Shown: positions 53,726 through 63,380, counted from the stretch's first letter. The stretch is 64,000 nucleotides of DNA from Flavobacterium faecale (GCF_003076455.1 NZ_CP020918.1:1178001-1242000), one strand, 5' to 3'. A program made the numbers and translations. Notes: generated by a model from the letters alone, not told the origin.

Positions 53726-54949
53726 TTGAATAAAATAGCCTCCTTAATCCTCGTCTTAGCAACATTCGTCGCATGTGATAAAACAGAAAAAAAAGTTGAG
53801 GTACAAAAAGTAACCAAACCCAAAGTCGAATTCTCTGACTTTGGGTTTAATTATGCCGACTTTAATGTTATTCAAGATACCGTTAGAAAAGGAGATACTT
53901 TTGGAACCATCATCGAAAAACAGAATATTGGTGACCGCAAAGTGTATGAGATTGTACAAGCTGTAAAAGACACCTTTGATGTACGAATCATTCGACCAAA
54001 CAAAGCGTTTACCATGCTTCGTTCCAAAAATAAAACCAATAAACTTCAGGTTTTTGTTTACCAACCCGATCCATTAAATTATTATATTTTTGATTTTAGA
54101 GACAGCTTGGTTGTTGCTCACAAAAAAACAAGACCAATTACCATTCGAAAAAAAATTATTGGGGGTGTATTGAAAGGTTCCTTATCTGAAACACTTGACA
54201 ATGCTAAAGTTTCTACAGGATTGGCGAGTCAAATTACCAAAGTATACTCCTGGACTATTGACTTTTTTAAATTAAAAAAAGGAGATCGTTTTGGAATCGT
54301 GTTTACAGAACGCTACGTCAACGACTCAATCTATAATGGAGTGGATGAATTGAAAGGTATGTTTTTTGAATATAAAGGTAAAATAAGTTACGCTTTTCCG
54401 TTTGTGAAAGATATATCGACGGGTAAAATCGATTATTATGATGAGAACGGAAAAACCCTGAAAAATTTGTTTTTAAAGACACCAATTAAATTCAGCCGCA
54501 TTTCGTCTCGATTTTCTAACAATCGTTTTCATCCTGTGCAACAACGCTGGAAAGCGCACAAGGGTACAGATTATGCCGCACCCACAGGTACACCTATAAC
54601 CACAACGGCTGCTGGAGTAGTCGAAATGACGGGTTATACCGCAGGAAACGGTAATTATGTAAAAGTAAAACACAACGGAACCTATTCGACTCAATACCTA
54701 CACATGTCTAAGATTTTGGTGCGACGTGGTCAACGCGTGACACAAGGTCAAGTTATAGGGAAAGTTGGTAGCACAGGACTCGCAACAGGCCCGCACGTAT
54801 GTTATCGTTTCTGGAAAAACGGGGTACAGGTTGATGCATTAAAATTAAACCTGCCAATGGGTGAACCAATGACTGGAAGTGATAAATCAAGGTTTTTAGA
54901 AAAAATTGAACCACTGAAAAGAGAATTGGATAGCATAGGAAATTTATAA
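53726..54949 (+). CDS. M23-family peptidoglycan metallopeptidase-like protein with HxC site
   Basis: This encodes 407 residues from a TTG start; MNKIASLILVLATFVAC is a lipoprotein signal (Cys17). An OapA/LysM-like middle part (VRKGDTFGTIIEKQNIG) is followed by a C-terminal LytM domain. The first zinc motif is normal (His278 and Asp282 in HKGTDYAAP). The second, usually HxH, reads His357-Val-Cys359 (TGPHVCYRF), so a Cys takes the place of one zinc ligand; many Gram-negative M23 homologues have a similar HLCxRF form. It probably cuts peptide crosslinks in the periplasm, or activates amidases if the site is inactive. Confidence 0.88.
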   Translation: MNKIASLILVLATFVACDKTEKKVEVQKVTKPKVEFSDFGFNYADFNVIQDTVRKGDTFGTIIEKQNIGDRKVYEIVQAVKDTFDVRIIRPNKAFTMLRSKNKTNKLQVFVYQPDPLNYYIFDFRDSLVVAHKKTRPITIRKKIIGGVLKGSLSETLDNAKVSTGLASQITKVYSWTIDFFKLKKGDRFGIVFTERYVNDSIYNGVDELKGMFFEYKGKISYAFPFVKDISTGKIDYYDENGKTLKNLFLKTPIKFSRISSRFSNNRFHPVQQRWKAHKGTDYAAPTGTPITTTAAGVVEMTGYTAGNGNYVKVKHNGTYSTQYLHMSKILVRRGQRVTQGQVIGKVGSTGLATGPHVCYRFWKNGVQVDALKLNLPMGEPMTGSDKSRFLEKIEPLKRELDSIGNL

Positions 54950-54976
54950 AATAAAAATTAAATATTTAGCATTTAA

Positions 54977-55009
54977 AAATCATTGTCTTTGGGCAATGAT
55001 TTTTTTTTG
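54977..55009 (+). terminator. intrinsic terminator after the M23 gene
   Basis: AAATCATTG/CAATGATTT stem with a long T tract. Confidence 0.85.
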
Positions 55010-55097
55010 TTCGAATACGTTGATTTGGTAGGAATTCTAGGTGTTTCTAAATAAAATCAAGTAGATTTGAGAAGGATTAAATGCTAAAGTGTAACGG

Positions 55098-55628
55098 ATG
55101 AAAAATACAATACTATTGCTTTGTTTAATTATTGCGTTTGCGGTACATGGTCAGGAAAAGGGACTGTACATGATTAAAAAATCTAGTAAAAGAGTTGAGT
55201 TCTTGAGCGAGAATAAAAGAGTTCGTATTAAGACTACCGATGGTAAAAGGATGTTAGGTAGGTTTCAAATACTTGATGACAAAACAATCTTGATTGATAA
55301 GAAAGTAGTACTAATCGAATCTATAAAAAAAGTTCGTTATCGTCCGCTAGGATTGTCAATACTTTCTACAACTATAAAGACGGCAGGTGCTACAGTTGCA
55401 GGAATGGGCGTGGTATTACTGTCAGTTAATACTAAAAACACGGATAATAGCCATAGCGAACATGGTAACGAGGGCAATTTTATAGCTCCGCTACTAATTG
55501 GTGTTGGTGCTTTTTATTATGGTATTGGTGCTTTGCTGCATACTCCTTTTAATAGCCATAAAAATAGTCGATGGAATTATCAATTGAGCATTCCTCAAGA
55601 TAGTATTGCAAAAAGTGTTGTAAGATAA
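55098..55628 (+). CDS. exported protein of unknown function with two hydrophobic segments
   Basis: This encodes 176 residues: signal peptide (MKNTILLLCLIIAFAVHGQ), a short positively charged beta part (KRVEFLSENKRVRIKTTDGKRMLGRFQILDDKTILIDKKVVLIESIKKVRY, an SH3/Sm-like repeat), two hydrophobic helices (about 93-112 and 130-150) and a polar tail. Proteins of this shape are common and uncharacterised in Flavobacteriaceae. A repeat element lies just downstream. Confidence 0.65.
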   Translation: MKNTILLLCLIIAFAVHGQEKGLYMIKKSSKRVEFLSENKRVRIKTTDGKRMLGRFQILDDKTILIDKKVVLIESIKKVRYRPLGLSILSTTIKTAGATVAGMGVVLLSVNTKNTDNSHSEHGNEGNFIAPLLIGVGAFYYGIGALLHTPFNSHKNSRWNYQLSIPQDSIAKSVVR

Positions 55629-55706
55629 CTGTATGGCGCAAAGTGCAGTTGTAATGCTGTTCTTTTTGATATTTAGAATTCCCAAAAACAAGACAAAAAT
55701 AGTCTT

Positions 55707-55791
55707 CCAGCCCTGATCGTCCCGAAGTTTCGGGAGATATCCTTGTGGGGGCTTTGGTTTTGCCCCCACAAGATATTAGGGAGAGCGGGAA
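55707..55791. repeat. flavobacterial intergenic palindromic repeat
   Basis: Two stems lie in a GC-rich block: CCCGAA/TTCGGG (55721-55734) and CTTGTGGGGGC/GCCCCCACAAG (55742-55752 with 55762-55772). The ends are CCAGCCCTGAT and GAGAGCGGGAAA. This layout resembles dispersed repeats I recall from flavobacterial genomes, but copy number cannot be judged from one window. It fills the centre of a 303-bp gap (55629-55931). Confidence 0.65.
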
Positions 55792-55931
55792 ATTAATCTA
55801 CTGAAAAAGCCTGAAATTTCGCTTCAAGAAATCTCCATAATAATTTTAAATGAGGATTTAGTTTGCCATTACAAATCTGTTAAAACTATTTTCAGTATTT
55901 TTACGGTAATAAAAATCTTGAACTAAAAAAA

Positions 55932-57575
55932 ATGGCTTTACAAACAAATAATCCAACAACAACTGCAGCTTGGAGCAAGCTTCAAAAACACTTTGATGCA
56001 ATACAAAACGTTTCTATGCAGGAAATGTTTAAAGAGGATACTTCTCGAACAGAAAAATTCAACATTCAATGGAATAACTTCTTGATTGATTATTCTAAGA
56101 ACAATATTAGCCAAGAAACGATGACTTTGTTGGTGGAATTGGCAAACGAAATGGGTTTGAAGGAGGCCATTGCTGATTATTTTGGGGGTGCTATAATTAA
56201 TAAAACTGAAAATAGAGCGGCGCTTCACACTGCTTTGAGAGCCAAAGAAACTGAAGTTGTAAACGTAAATGGTGTCAACGTTGTTCCTGAAGTTTACGAG
56301 GTTAAAGCAAAAATCAAAGCTTTTACTAACGAAGTTGTTTCTGGACAGCGCACAGGTTACACAGGGAAAACGTTTACAGATGTAGTTAATATTGGTATTG
56401 GTGGATCAGATTTAGGTCCGGCAATGGTGGTAGAGGCTTTACAGTTTTATAAAAATGATTTGAATGTTCATTTTGTATCCAATGTTGATGGGGATCATGT
56501 AAATGAAATTATCAAGAAATTAAATCCAGAGACGACTCTTTTTGTGATTGTTTCAAAAACGTTTACAACCCAAGAGACGCTTACTAACTCTGAAACGATT
56601 AGAAAATGGTTCTTGACTACTGCTAAGCAAGAAGATGTTGCCAAGCATTTTGTGGCAGTGTCTACAAATATGCAAAAAGTTACCGAATTCGGAATTAATC
56701 CTGACAATGTTTTCCCGATGTGGGACTGGGTTGGAGGACGTTTTTCGCTGTGGAGTGCAGTTGGATTAACGATCAGTTTGGCGATTGGATATGACAATTA
56801 TGAGCAGTTGCTTGAAGGAGCAAATGATATGGATATACATTTTCAATCTACTGATTTTGATAAAAATATTCCTGTAGTTTTGGCTTTGTTAAGTGTTTGG
56901 TACAATAACTTTTTTGGAGCAGAGAGCGAAGCATTGATTCCGTACACACAATATTTGCAAAAATTAGCGCCTTATTTACAGCAAGGAACTATGGAGAGTA
57001 ATGGTAAAAGTGTAGGTCGAGATGGTAAGCCAGTAGACTACCAAACAGGTACTATCATTTGGGGAGAGCCAGGAACGAATGCGCAACATGCCTTTTTTCA
57101 ATTGATTCACCAAGGGACAAAATTGATTCCGTCTGACTTTATTGGTTATGTAAAACCATTATATGGTGATGAAGACCATCATGATAAATTAATGTCGAAT
57201 TTCTTTGCGCAAACAGAAGCACTGTTGCATGGAAAAACTGCTGATCAAGTGCAAGCTGAGTTTGATAAACAAGGACTAGATGCAGCAACTGCTGCTTACC
57301 TTTTACCTTTTAAAGTGTTTACTGGTAACAAACCTACAAATACAATTTTGATCGAAAAGTTGTCTCCAAGAACTTTGGGATCTTTGATTGCAATGTATGA
57401 GCATAAGATTTTTGTACAAGGAATTATTTGGAATATTTTCAGCTTTGATCAATGGGGCGTAGAGTTAGGTAAACAATTAGCCAATTCTATTTTGGCAGAG
57501 ATTAATACAAAAACAGTAAAAGAGCATGATAGCTCAACTACTTTTTTATTAAATTATTTTTTCGAAAATAAGTAA
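55932..57575 (+). CDS. pgi: glucose-6-phosphate isomerase
   Basis: This encodes 547 residues, the normal size. Landmarks: [18 protein letters not shown] (sugar-phosphate loop), [46 protein letters not shown], the [15 protein letters not shown] and [21 protein letters not shown] segment with catalytic Glu and His, and [13 protein letters not shown] with the catalytic Lys. It interconverts glucose-6-phosphate and fructose-6-phosphate in the cytoplasm. A terminator follows. Confidence 0.97.
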   Translation: MALQTNNPTTTAAWSKLQKHFDAIQNVSMQEMFKEDTSRTEKFNIQWNNFLIDYSKNNISQETMTLLVELANEMGLKEAIADYFGGAIINKTENRAALHTALRAKETEVVNVNGVNVVPEVYEVKAKIKAFTNEVVSGQRTGYTGKTFTDVVNIGIGGSDLGPAMVVEALQFYKNDLNVHFVSNVDGDHVNEIIKKLNPETTLFVIVSKTFTTQETLTNSETIRKWFLTTAKQEDVAKHFVAVSTNMQKVTEFGINPDNVFPMWDWVGGRFSLWSAVGLTISLAIGYDNYEQLLEGANDMDIHFQSTDFDKNIPVVLALLSVWYNNFFGAESEALIPYTQYLQKLAPYLQQGTMESNGKSVGRDGKPVDYQTGTIIWGEPGTNAQHAFFQLIHQGTKLIPSDFIGYVKPLYGDEDHHDKLMSNFFAQTEALLHGKTADQVQAEFDKQGLDAATAAYLLPFKVFTGNKPTNTILIEKLSPRTLGSLIAMYEHKIFVQGIIWNIFSFDQWGVELGKQLANSILAEINTKTVKEHDSSTTFLLNYFFENK

Positions 57576-57611
57576 TAGAGAAATAGCCTCAAAAAGGCAT
57601 TTTAAACACCA

Positions 57612-57649
57612 AAGCCTTAACGTTTATCGATCGTTAAGGCTTTTTTTTA
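57612..57649 (+). terminator. intrinsic terminator after pgi
   Basis: AAGCCTTAACG/CGTTAAGGCTT perfect stem followed by T8. Confidence 0.88.
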
Positions 57650-57689
57650 TTACTTTTTTGCTTATATTTGTTTTAAAAAATAAATTTTT

Positions 57690-58121
57690 ATGTACGATAT
57701 TTTAAAGCATTTTCACTCTGGCTGGGCTTTTTTGGCTCTTTTTTTATTGGTTTTGGCCGTTGTTAACTCTATTATTGGTTTGGTTTCTAAAAAAGAATTT
57801 ACTCCATGGGATAGAAAAGTAGGAATCATGGGATTGATTGGTACGCATACCCAATTGCTATTTGGACTAATCTTGTATTTCGTTTCGCCACTAGGAGCAA
57901 CATCTTTGGGACAAATGTCAGACAAGGCATTACGATTAACTTCGTTAGAGCACCCGCTAATTAATATTATTGCGATTGCATTAATAACTATCGGTTGGAC
58001 AAAACATAAAAAAATTGTAGAAAGCAACAAGAAATTCAAAACGTTTGTAATCTATTACGGTTTAGGATTGGTGCTTATTTTGAGCAGAATTCCTTGGGAT
58101 TTGTGGCATATTGCCCTATAA
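57690..58121 (+). CDS. conserved four-helix membrane protein
   Basis: This encodes 143 residues and four transmembrane helices, with conserved-looking His residues in helices (HFHSGWAFLALFLLV, GTHTQLLFGLILYFVSP, LEHPLINIIAIALITIGW). The spacing of the His and the four-helix topology recall small haem-b or cytochrome b561-like membrane proteins, and homologues are sometimes called cytochrome B; haem binding is unproven. Inner membrane. Confidence 0.7.
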   Translation: MYDILKHFHSGWAFLALFLLVLAVVNSIIGLVSKKEFTPWDRKVGIMGLIGTHTQLLFGLILYFVSPLGATSLGQMSDKALRLTSLEHPLINIIAIALITIGWTKHKKIVESNKKFKTFVIYYGLGLVLILSRIPWDLWHIAL

Positions 58122-58205
58122 TCTAGATTACAACTTAGTTTTTTTGGTAAGTCTAAAGCGCTAGGTATGGTTATTGCAAAGTAGATAGTAATAAAAAAAA
58201 TCAAC

Positions 58206-58676
58206 ATGAAAAAAACTATAACACTATTTTTTTTGATCGCAGTTATAGGGTTTGCATTTAGCAAAGGCCCTGTAGTTGATAAAATAAAAGCTACTATCAA
58301 CACTATGAAAACTAGTGGTAATACAACCAAAACTGCCAAAGATAGCGTTATTCAAGATCCGAAATTAAAACTTAAATTTTATAAAAAAGATGCTAATGCC
58401 TCCTATTATCACGACAAATTTAATGGGAGGCGTACGGCAAGTGGCGCAAAATTTAGTAATGATGGCTACACTGCCGCACATAGAAAATTTCCTTTTGGCA
58501 CCAAATTAAAGGTAACCAATCAAGCTAGTGGTAAATCGATTATCGTTGAAATAAACGATAGAGGTCCTTTCTCCAGAGGACGTGAAATCGATTTGACCAA
58601 AAAAGGGTTCATGGAAATTGCTAAAAACAAAGGTATAGGCGTAATGGTTGTAACAATTGAAGAAATTGTAGACTAA
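58206..58676 (+). CDS. RlpA-family double-psi beta-barrel protein
   Basis: This encodes 156 residues: signal sequence (MKKTITLFFLIAVIGFAFSKG) and a DPBB domain (ASYYHDKFNGRRTASGAKFSNDGYTAAHRKFPFGTKLKVTNQASGKSIIVEINDRGPFSRGREIDLTKKGFMEI). The conserved residues of RlpA (TASGxxF, AAHRxxPFGT, VxINDRGPF, IDLS/T) are intact. No SPOR domain is present, so it is the short form. RlpA proteins act as lytic transglycosylases on denuded glycan in the septum, or as peptidoglycan-binding proteins. Its stop overlaps the convergent CYTH gene by 4 bp. Confidence 0.9.
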   Translation: MKKTITLFFLIAVIGFAFSKGPVVDKIKATINTMKTSGNTTKTAKDSVIQDPKLKLKFYKKDANASYYHDKFNGRRTASGAKFSNDGYTAAHRKFPFGTKLKVTNQASGKSIIVEINDRGPFSRGREIDLTKKGFMEIAKNKGIGVMVVTIEEIVD

Positions 58677-59146
58677 CGTTGCCAGTTTTTAAAAGGGTGT
58701 AGACTTAAATACGAATTATAAAATCGTTCATCTGTCGTTACTTCTTTTCCTAACCAATCTGGCTTTTCAAATTTTTCATTTTCAGACAAAAGCTCAATTT
58801 CGGCCATTATCAAACCTTCATTCTCTCCATAGAATTCATCAATTTCAAAAACATTCCCTTTCACTTTTACTTCGAAGCGGGTTTTGTCAATAATACCTTT
58901 TTCGCATAGGAGTAGTAATTGTTCTGCTTCTTCAATACTAATTTCTTTTTCCCATTCAAATCGAGACATTCCAGATTCACTTGATGCTCCTTTGATAGTC
59001 AAAAAGGCACGATCACCTTTTGTACGTACGCGTACGGTGCGCTCGGGTACCGAGCTCAAGTAGCCTTGTTTGATTCTTTTTTCAGAAAAGGCTTCTTTTT
59101 TAAAAGCGTCTGAGGTAACCAAAAATTTGCGTTCTATTTCTATCAT
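58673..59146 (-). CDS. CYTH-domain phosphohydrolase (triphosphate tunnel family)
   Basis: This encodes 157 residues starting MIEIERKFLV with the ExExK signature (Glu3, Glu5, Lys7). Later strands carry RVRTKGDRAFLTIKG, RFEWEKEIS, RFEV, FEIDEF and GLIMAEIEL, the charged residues lining the triphosphate tunnel. CYTH enzymes hydrolyse tripolyphosphate or related compounds. Convergent with the rlpA-like gene. Confidence 0.92.
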   Translation of the reverse strand: MIEIERKFLVTSDAFKKEAFSEKRIKQGYLSSVPERTVRVRTKGDRAFLTIKGASSESGMSRFEWEKEISIEEAEQLLLLCEKGIIDKTRFEVKVKGNVFEIDEFYGENEGLIMAEIELLSENEKFEKPDWLGKEVTTDERFYNSYLSLHPFKNWQR

Positions 59147-59317
59147 AATTTTATATGTTTTAGGAACTTCGCTTGAAGCCTCATGATTTGCTGTACTTTT
59201 CTCAAAATAATTAGCTACTTCTGACTGTTACTGTCGTCAGGGTTATTTTGTTTTCAAAAGTAAAATATTTTTATAACATTAACACCTCCAAAACCAAATC
59301 CTGATTAAATTTGTACT

Positions 59318-60409
59318 ATGGATCAACCGTTTCCCGAAAGAAAGATTATACACATTGACATGGATGCCTTTTACGCCTCGGTGGAACAAATGGATAATCC
59401 TGAGTTAATAGGGAAGCCCATCGCTGTAGGTGGATCTGAAAATCGTGGTGTAGTAGCAGCCGCTAGTTATGAGGCTCGAAAATTTGGTGTACGCTCGGCC
59501 ATTAGTGGCGTGCAAGCCAAACGGAATTGCCCCGATTTAATTTTTGTACGACCTCGCTTCGAACGGTACAAAGAAATTTCGAAAAAAATCCATGCCATTT
59601 TCAAAGATTATACCGATTTGATCGAACCCTTGTCACTCGATGAAGCTTATCTTGATGTGACTCAAAACAAAAAGGGAAACCCTAGTGCTAGCAATCTTGC
59701 AGAAGAAATTCGTACCCGAATTTTTAATGAAGTTGGATTGACGGCCTCTGCAGGAATTTCGATAAATAAATTTGTAGCCAAAATTGCTAGTGACTACAAC
59801 AAGCCAAATGGGCAAAAGACGGTGAAGCCAGATGAGGTAGAAGTTTTTCTAGAAAATTTAGCGATCAAAAAATTCTACGGAGTAGGTAAGGTTACCACCG
59901 AAAAAATGTATCAGTTAGGGATTTTTACGGGAGTTGATTTAAAATCGAAGTCGTTAGAATTTCTTGAAAAGCATTTTGGAAAGGCAGGTGCATTTTATTA
60001 TAATGTGGTTCGAGGGATTCATAATAGTCCAGTAAAATCGGATCGAATTTCGAAATCAGTTGCAGCAGAACATACATTTGAAACCAATCTTTCATCAGAG
60101 ATTTTTATGCTCGAACAACTGCAAGGAATTGCAGCTACACTTGAAAACAGGTTAAAAAAAAATGCTGTTTCGGGCAAAACGGTAACCTTGAAAATAAAAT
60201 ATAGTGACTTTAGCCAACAAACACGTTCCAAAACATTGCCATATTTTATCGCTGACAAAGGATTAATTATGGAAACGATTGAAGAACTATTGTATCAGGA
60301 GCGAATGAAAGATTCAGTACGATTATTAGGGATTTCAATGAGTAACCTTAATACCGAAACATCAGAAAAGAAAGAAGTCGTAGCCGTACAACTAAAGTTT
60401 AAGTTTTAA
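59318..60409 (+). CDS. dinB: DNA polymerase IV
   Basis: This encodes 363 residues, a Y-family polymerase: IIHIDMDAFYASVEQMDNPEL with the catalytic Asp, GVVAAASYEARKFGVRSAISGVQAKRNCPDLIFV, and PLSLDEAYLDVTQ with the SxDExxxD acidic pair. The GVGKVTTEKMYQLGI helix-hairpin-helix and the little-finger domain (about 240-363) follow. It copies damaged DNA with low fidelity. No beta-clamp motif judged at the C-terminus (VAVQLKFKF end). No LexA-type site recognised. Confidence 0.95.
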   Translation: MDQPFPERKIIHIDMDAFYASVEQMDNPELIGKPIAVGGSENRGVVAAASYEARKFGVRSAISGVQAKRNCPDLIFVRPRFERYKEISKKIHAIFKDYTDLIEPLSLDEAYLDVTQNKKGNPSASNLAEEIRTRIFNEVGLTASAGISINKFVAKIASDYNKPNGQKTVKPDEVEVFLENLAIKKFYGVGKVTTEKMYQLGIFTGVDLKSKSLEFLEKHFGKAGAFYYNVVRGIHNSPVKSDRISKSVAAEHTFETNLSSEIFMLEQLQGIAATLENRLKKNAVSGKTVTLKIKYSDFSQQTRSKTLPYFIADKGLIMETIEELLYQERMKDSVRLLGISMSNLNTETSEKKEVVAVQLKFKF

Positions 60410-60497
60410 TATGATGGAGCACTGATTGGCATTTTTTATTTCGAACAAAATAAAATAAAAATATATTCTGGTTTCAATAATAATCTAGGTAGAGGAC

Positions 60498-60528
60498 AAA
60501 AAAAAATCCCTCTTTTCAGAAGGATTCA
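60498..60528 (-). terminator. intrinsic terminator of the Bax inhibitor-like gene
   Basis: On the minus strand, AATCCTTCT-GAAA-AGAGGGATT (one G-U pair) is followed by a T run. Confidence 0.7.
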
Positions 60529-60546
60529 ATTTATTTAGATATGTTT

Positions 60547-61314
60547 TTAGTCTCTACTTGACAGCTTAGATAGTAATCTCAAAAATTCGATATATAACCA
60601 AACTAGGGTAACCATTAATCCCATAGCACCAAACCATTCCATATATTTTGGTTTTCTTTGTTGAACGCCTTGCTCAATTTGGTCAAAATCTAAAAAGATA
60701 TTAAGTGCTGCGATGATGATCACAAATACACTGATACCTATACTCATCATTGAATTGCCATAATGTACAGGTTGAAAACTAGTAAACATTGAGACTAACC
60801 ATGAGATCAAATAGTAAGTTGCTATTGCCATTGTAGCCGCAACTACTACCGATTTGAATTGCTCTGTTACTTTTACAATTTTAAACTTGTACAATCCTAA
60901 ACAAACTAAGAAGGTAGCAAAAGTAGCACCCACCGCTTGAATGACGATGCCAGGAAATTGTGCTTCAAAAATTGCAGAAATCCCTCCGATAAATAACCCT
61001 TCAAAAAGTGCGTAGCCCGGAGCCAAATAACCAGAATATTGTGGTTTGAACGCTGAGATGACTACTAATATCAAGCCTATTACGGCTCCAGCTATTGTAG
61101 GTACAATTGGATTCATTCCGTTAAAAGCCATCCACCAAATTACCATTGCAGAGGCAGTTAATAATAAAAATAGTAAAGCCGTTTTGTTGATGGTTCCAGA
61201 CAAAGTCATTTCTTGGTCCTGTCCTATTACAGACGCCTCATGAACCTGAGCTGTTTTTGAAGTAGCAGAGAATGATTTATTGCTTAAAAACGGATTACGT
61301 GATTTAAATTCCAT
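60547..61314 (-). CDS. Bax inhibitor-1/YccA-family membrane protein
   Basis: This encodes 255 residues with a polar N-terminal tail of about 45 residues and seven transmembrane helices. Family parts include GYLAPGYALFEGLFIGGISAIFEAQFPGIVIQAVGATFATF, ALNIFLDFDQIEQGVQQRKPKYMEWFGAMGLMVTLVWLYIEFLRLLSKL with the Asp residues of the proposed calcium/proton site. BI-1 relatives are ion or proton leak channels in membranes. Inner membrane; monocistronic. Confidence 0.92.
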   Translation of the reverse strand: MEFKSRNPFLSNKSFSATSKTAQVHEASVIGQDQEMTLSGTINKTALLFLLLTASAMVIWWMAFNGMNPIVPTIAGAVIGLILVVISAFKPQYSGYLAPGYALFEGLFIGGISAIFEAQFPGIVIQAVGATFATFLVCLGLYKFKIVKVTEQFKSVVVAATMAIATYYLISWLVSMFTSFQPVHYGNSMMSIGISVFVIIIAALNIFLDFDQIEQGVQQRKPKYMEWFGAMGLMVTLVWLYIEFLRLLSKLSSRD

Positions 61315-61491
61315 AGTTTCTATTTATTTGTTATATCAAAGATAATTTAAATTATAATGATTCAAAAAATTGACCCTTTATTTTAGTTAAAGTTTAAGGA
61401 TGCAACTTATTTCATTTGTCGTTTTCGATTAAGAGTGTTTTTTTTCGAAAAATTTAATGTTCGCCATGTAAGTATTTTTAGTCACAAAGGT

Positions 61492-61507
61492 AACTGGTTA
61501 ACCAGTT
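61492..61507. promoter_or_regulatory. 16-bp palindromic operator, site 3 (second PL6 gene)
   Basis: AACTGGTTAACCAGTT is a perfect palindrome and the best member of the set (sites 1 and 2 at 14666 and 17272). It lies 83 bp before the PL6 start at 61590. Confidence 0.7.
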
Positions 61508-61589
61508 TTAGTTAGATTTTGCAATGCATTCTAAATAATTCTTTAGGTTTGTTAAGTGAATCGACTCACTATCAAAACTCAATAGAACA

Positions 61590-63380
61590 GTGAAAACAAT
61601 AAAACTACCTATTTTACAAGCTTTAGTGCTTTTAGTTTCAATGGGCGCAACGGCTCAATTAGTAAATAGCAATGCTGCTTTGGCAACTGCGATTACCAAT
61701 GCTGGTCCAGGTACAACCATTACACTAGCCGATGGGGTGTGGACCGATACTTTTGTTAATATTAAAAAAACAGCAACGGCCGAAAATCCAATTATTATAA
61801 AAGCACAAACTCCAGGACAGGTATTTTTTGAAGGTAATTCAAGAGTAGCAATGGGTGGTGCTTACATTACTTTTCAAGGAGTGGTTTTTAGAAACCCTTC
61901 CAACCTTGTAGCAACTACAACTACCCTTGAACCTGTGGTAAAATTTAGATATGATAGTTCAAATACTTGCAGTAATTGCACTTTGACCAACGTCAAAATT
62001 GATGCCTACAACGGTACAGCTGCTCAATCGGCAACTACTACTTTGGTATACAAATGGGTATTATTGTACGGACAGTATAACGAAATAAGTTATTGCTCTT
62101 TTACAGGTAAAAATGGTATTGGGAGTACAATTAATGATAATAGAGATGTAACAACGGCAAATTACACCAAAATACACCACAACTATTTTGGTGACCGTAC
62201 TTTTGTTGGAACTTATGTAGATCAAAATAATGATCAAGATGCTATTCGAATAGGAAACAGTTCAACATCATTATCAGACTCTTATACAGAAGTGTATGAA
62301 AACCTATTTAGCAATTGGTTTGGAGAGATTGAAGTAATATCTAATAAAAGCTGTAAAAATAAATATTATAACAATACTTTTAAGAATTACAGTGGTTCGC
62401 TCACCTTACGTCACGGAAATGATTGCGAAGTTTATGGGAATTATTTTTTAGCAGATAACAATCTTTTTTCTGGTGGTATTCGTGTTTTGGGCGAAAATCA
62501 TAAGATCTATAATAATTATATCGAAAATGTAAACGCGACCAAATCAGCTGCTGCCGGAAATGGAACTTCAAGTAATTTAGGGGGTATAAATTTAATTGGC
62601 GGAATTGCAACTTCTGTAAATGGTGCAAATTTAAGTGGCTATTATCAAGTAAAAAACATTACGATTACCAATAATACCTTTGTAAATGTTGATTCTGGTC
62701 TTCGTTTAGGTGGAGGTAGTTATACACTTCCTGCGTTAGGAATGGTAGCAGCAAACAATATTTTTATCATGCCAACTTCTGCAAGCAAAGCTGTGGACGA
62801 AATAAGACCAGCAGATGCTTCTTCGGCTTATACCTATACAGGTAATATGAAGCAATCGGGTACGTGGCCGTCAAACATAACTGCATCGGGTAATTTGACG
62901 TTTACCTCTGGTCTATTAAGTGCAGGAGCAGACATGTATCGTCTGCCGTCTTCTAGTCCAGCTATTGATGCGGGATCAGGTAGTTATTCTTTTCTAACAA
63001 AAGATATTTTAGACGGAGCAAGACCAACCCTTTTTGATGTTGGTGCAGAAGAATTTGGTGCTGGTGGAACTAGGGTACCATACAAAGTAGCAGATGTAGG
63101 AGTTAAGATTGGTTTTGGCGCAAGCTCAAATTTAGCTGTCGTATCCAATAATATAAAATCTTCAGCGTTACTTTTATATCCAATTCCTGTTCAAGACGGA
63201 TTTTTAAATATAAGTTTTGGAGATAGTATAGTAGGTAAAGTTCAGATTATTGACGCACAAGGAAAAGTGGTTAAAGATATTTTTATTGGGTCTACTGCTG
63301 ATCGCATCGATATAAGTGCGCTACCAAAAGGTGTGTATGTTTTGAAAGCCGGGACAGCAACTAAACTTTTCGTGAAATAA
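61590..63380 (+). CDS. polysaccharide lyase family 6 alginate lyase with T9SS tail
   Basis: This encodes 596 residues from a GTG start: signal peptide (MKTIKLPILQALVLLVSMGATAQ), a PL6 parallel beta-helix (about 25-490), and a C-terminal type A sorting domain (about 525-596, LLLYPIPVQDGFLNISFGDSIVGKVQIIDAQGKVV... KLFVK). The catalytic Lys253 (EVISNKS) and Arg274 (LTLRHGN) are 21 residues apart, as in the other PL6. It lacks the second beta-helix domain and is exported by the type IX system, so it should cut alginate outside the cell. Operator site 3 precedes it and a terminator follows. Confidence 0.92.
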   Translation: MKTIKLPILQALVLLVSMGATAQLVNSNAALATAITNAGPGTTITLADGVWTDTFVNIKKTATAENPIIIKAQTPGQVFFEGNSRVAMGGAYITFQGVVFRNPSNLVATTTTLEPVVKFRYDSSNTCSNCTLTNVKIDAYNGTAAQSATTTLVYKWVLLYGQYNEISYCSFTGKNGIGSTINDNRDVTTANYTKIHHNYFGDRTFVGTYVDQNNDQDAIRIGNSSTSLSDSYTEVYENLFSNWFGEIEVISNKSCKNKYYNNTFKNYSGSLTLRHGNDCEVYGNYFLADNNLFSGGIRVLGENHKIYNNYIENVNATKSAAAGNGTSSNLGGINLIGGIATSVNGANLSGYYQVKNITITNNTFVNVDSGLRLGGGSYTLPALGMVAANNIFIMPTSASKAVDEIRPADASSAYTYTGNMKQSGTWPSNITASGNLTFTSGLLSAGADMYRLPSSSPAIDAGSGSYSFLTKDILDGARPTLFDVGAEEFGAGGTRVPYKVADVGVKIGFGASSNLAVVSNNIKSSALLLYPIPVQDGFLNISFGDSIVGKVQIIDAQGKVVKDIFIGSTADRIDISALPKGVYVLKAGTATKLFVK

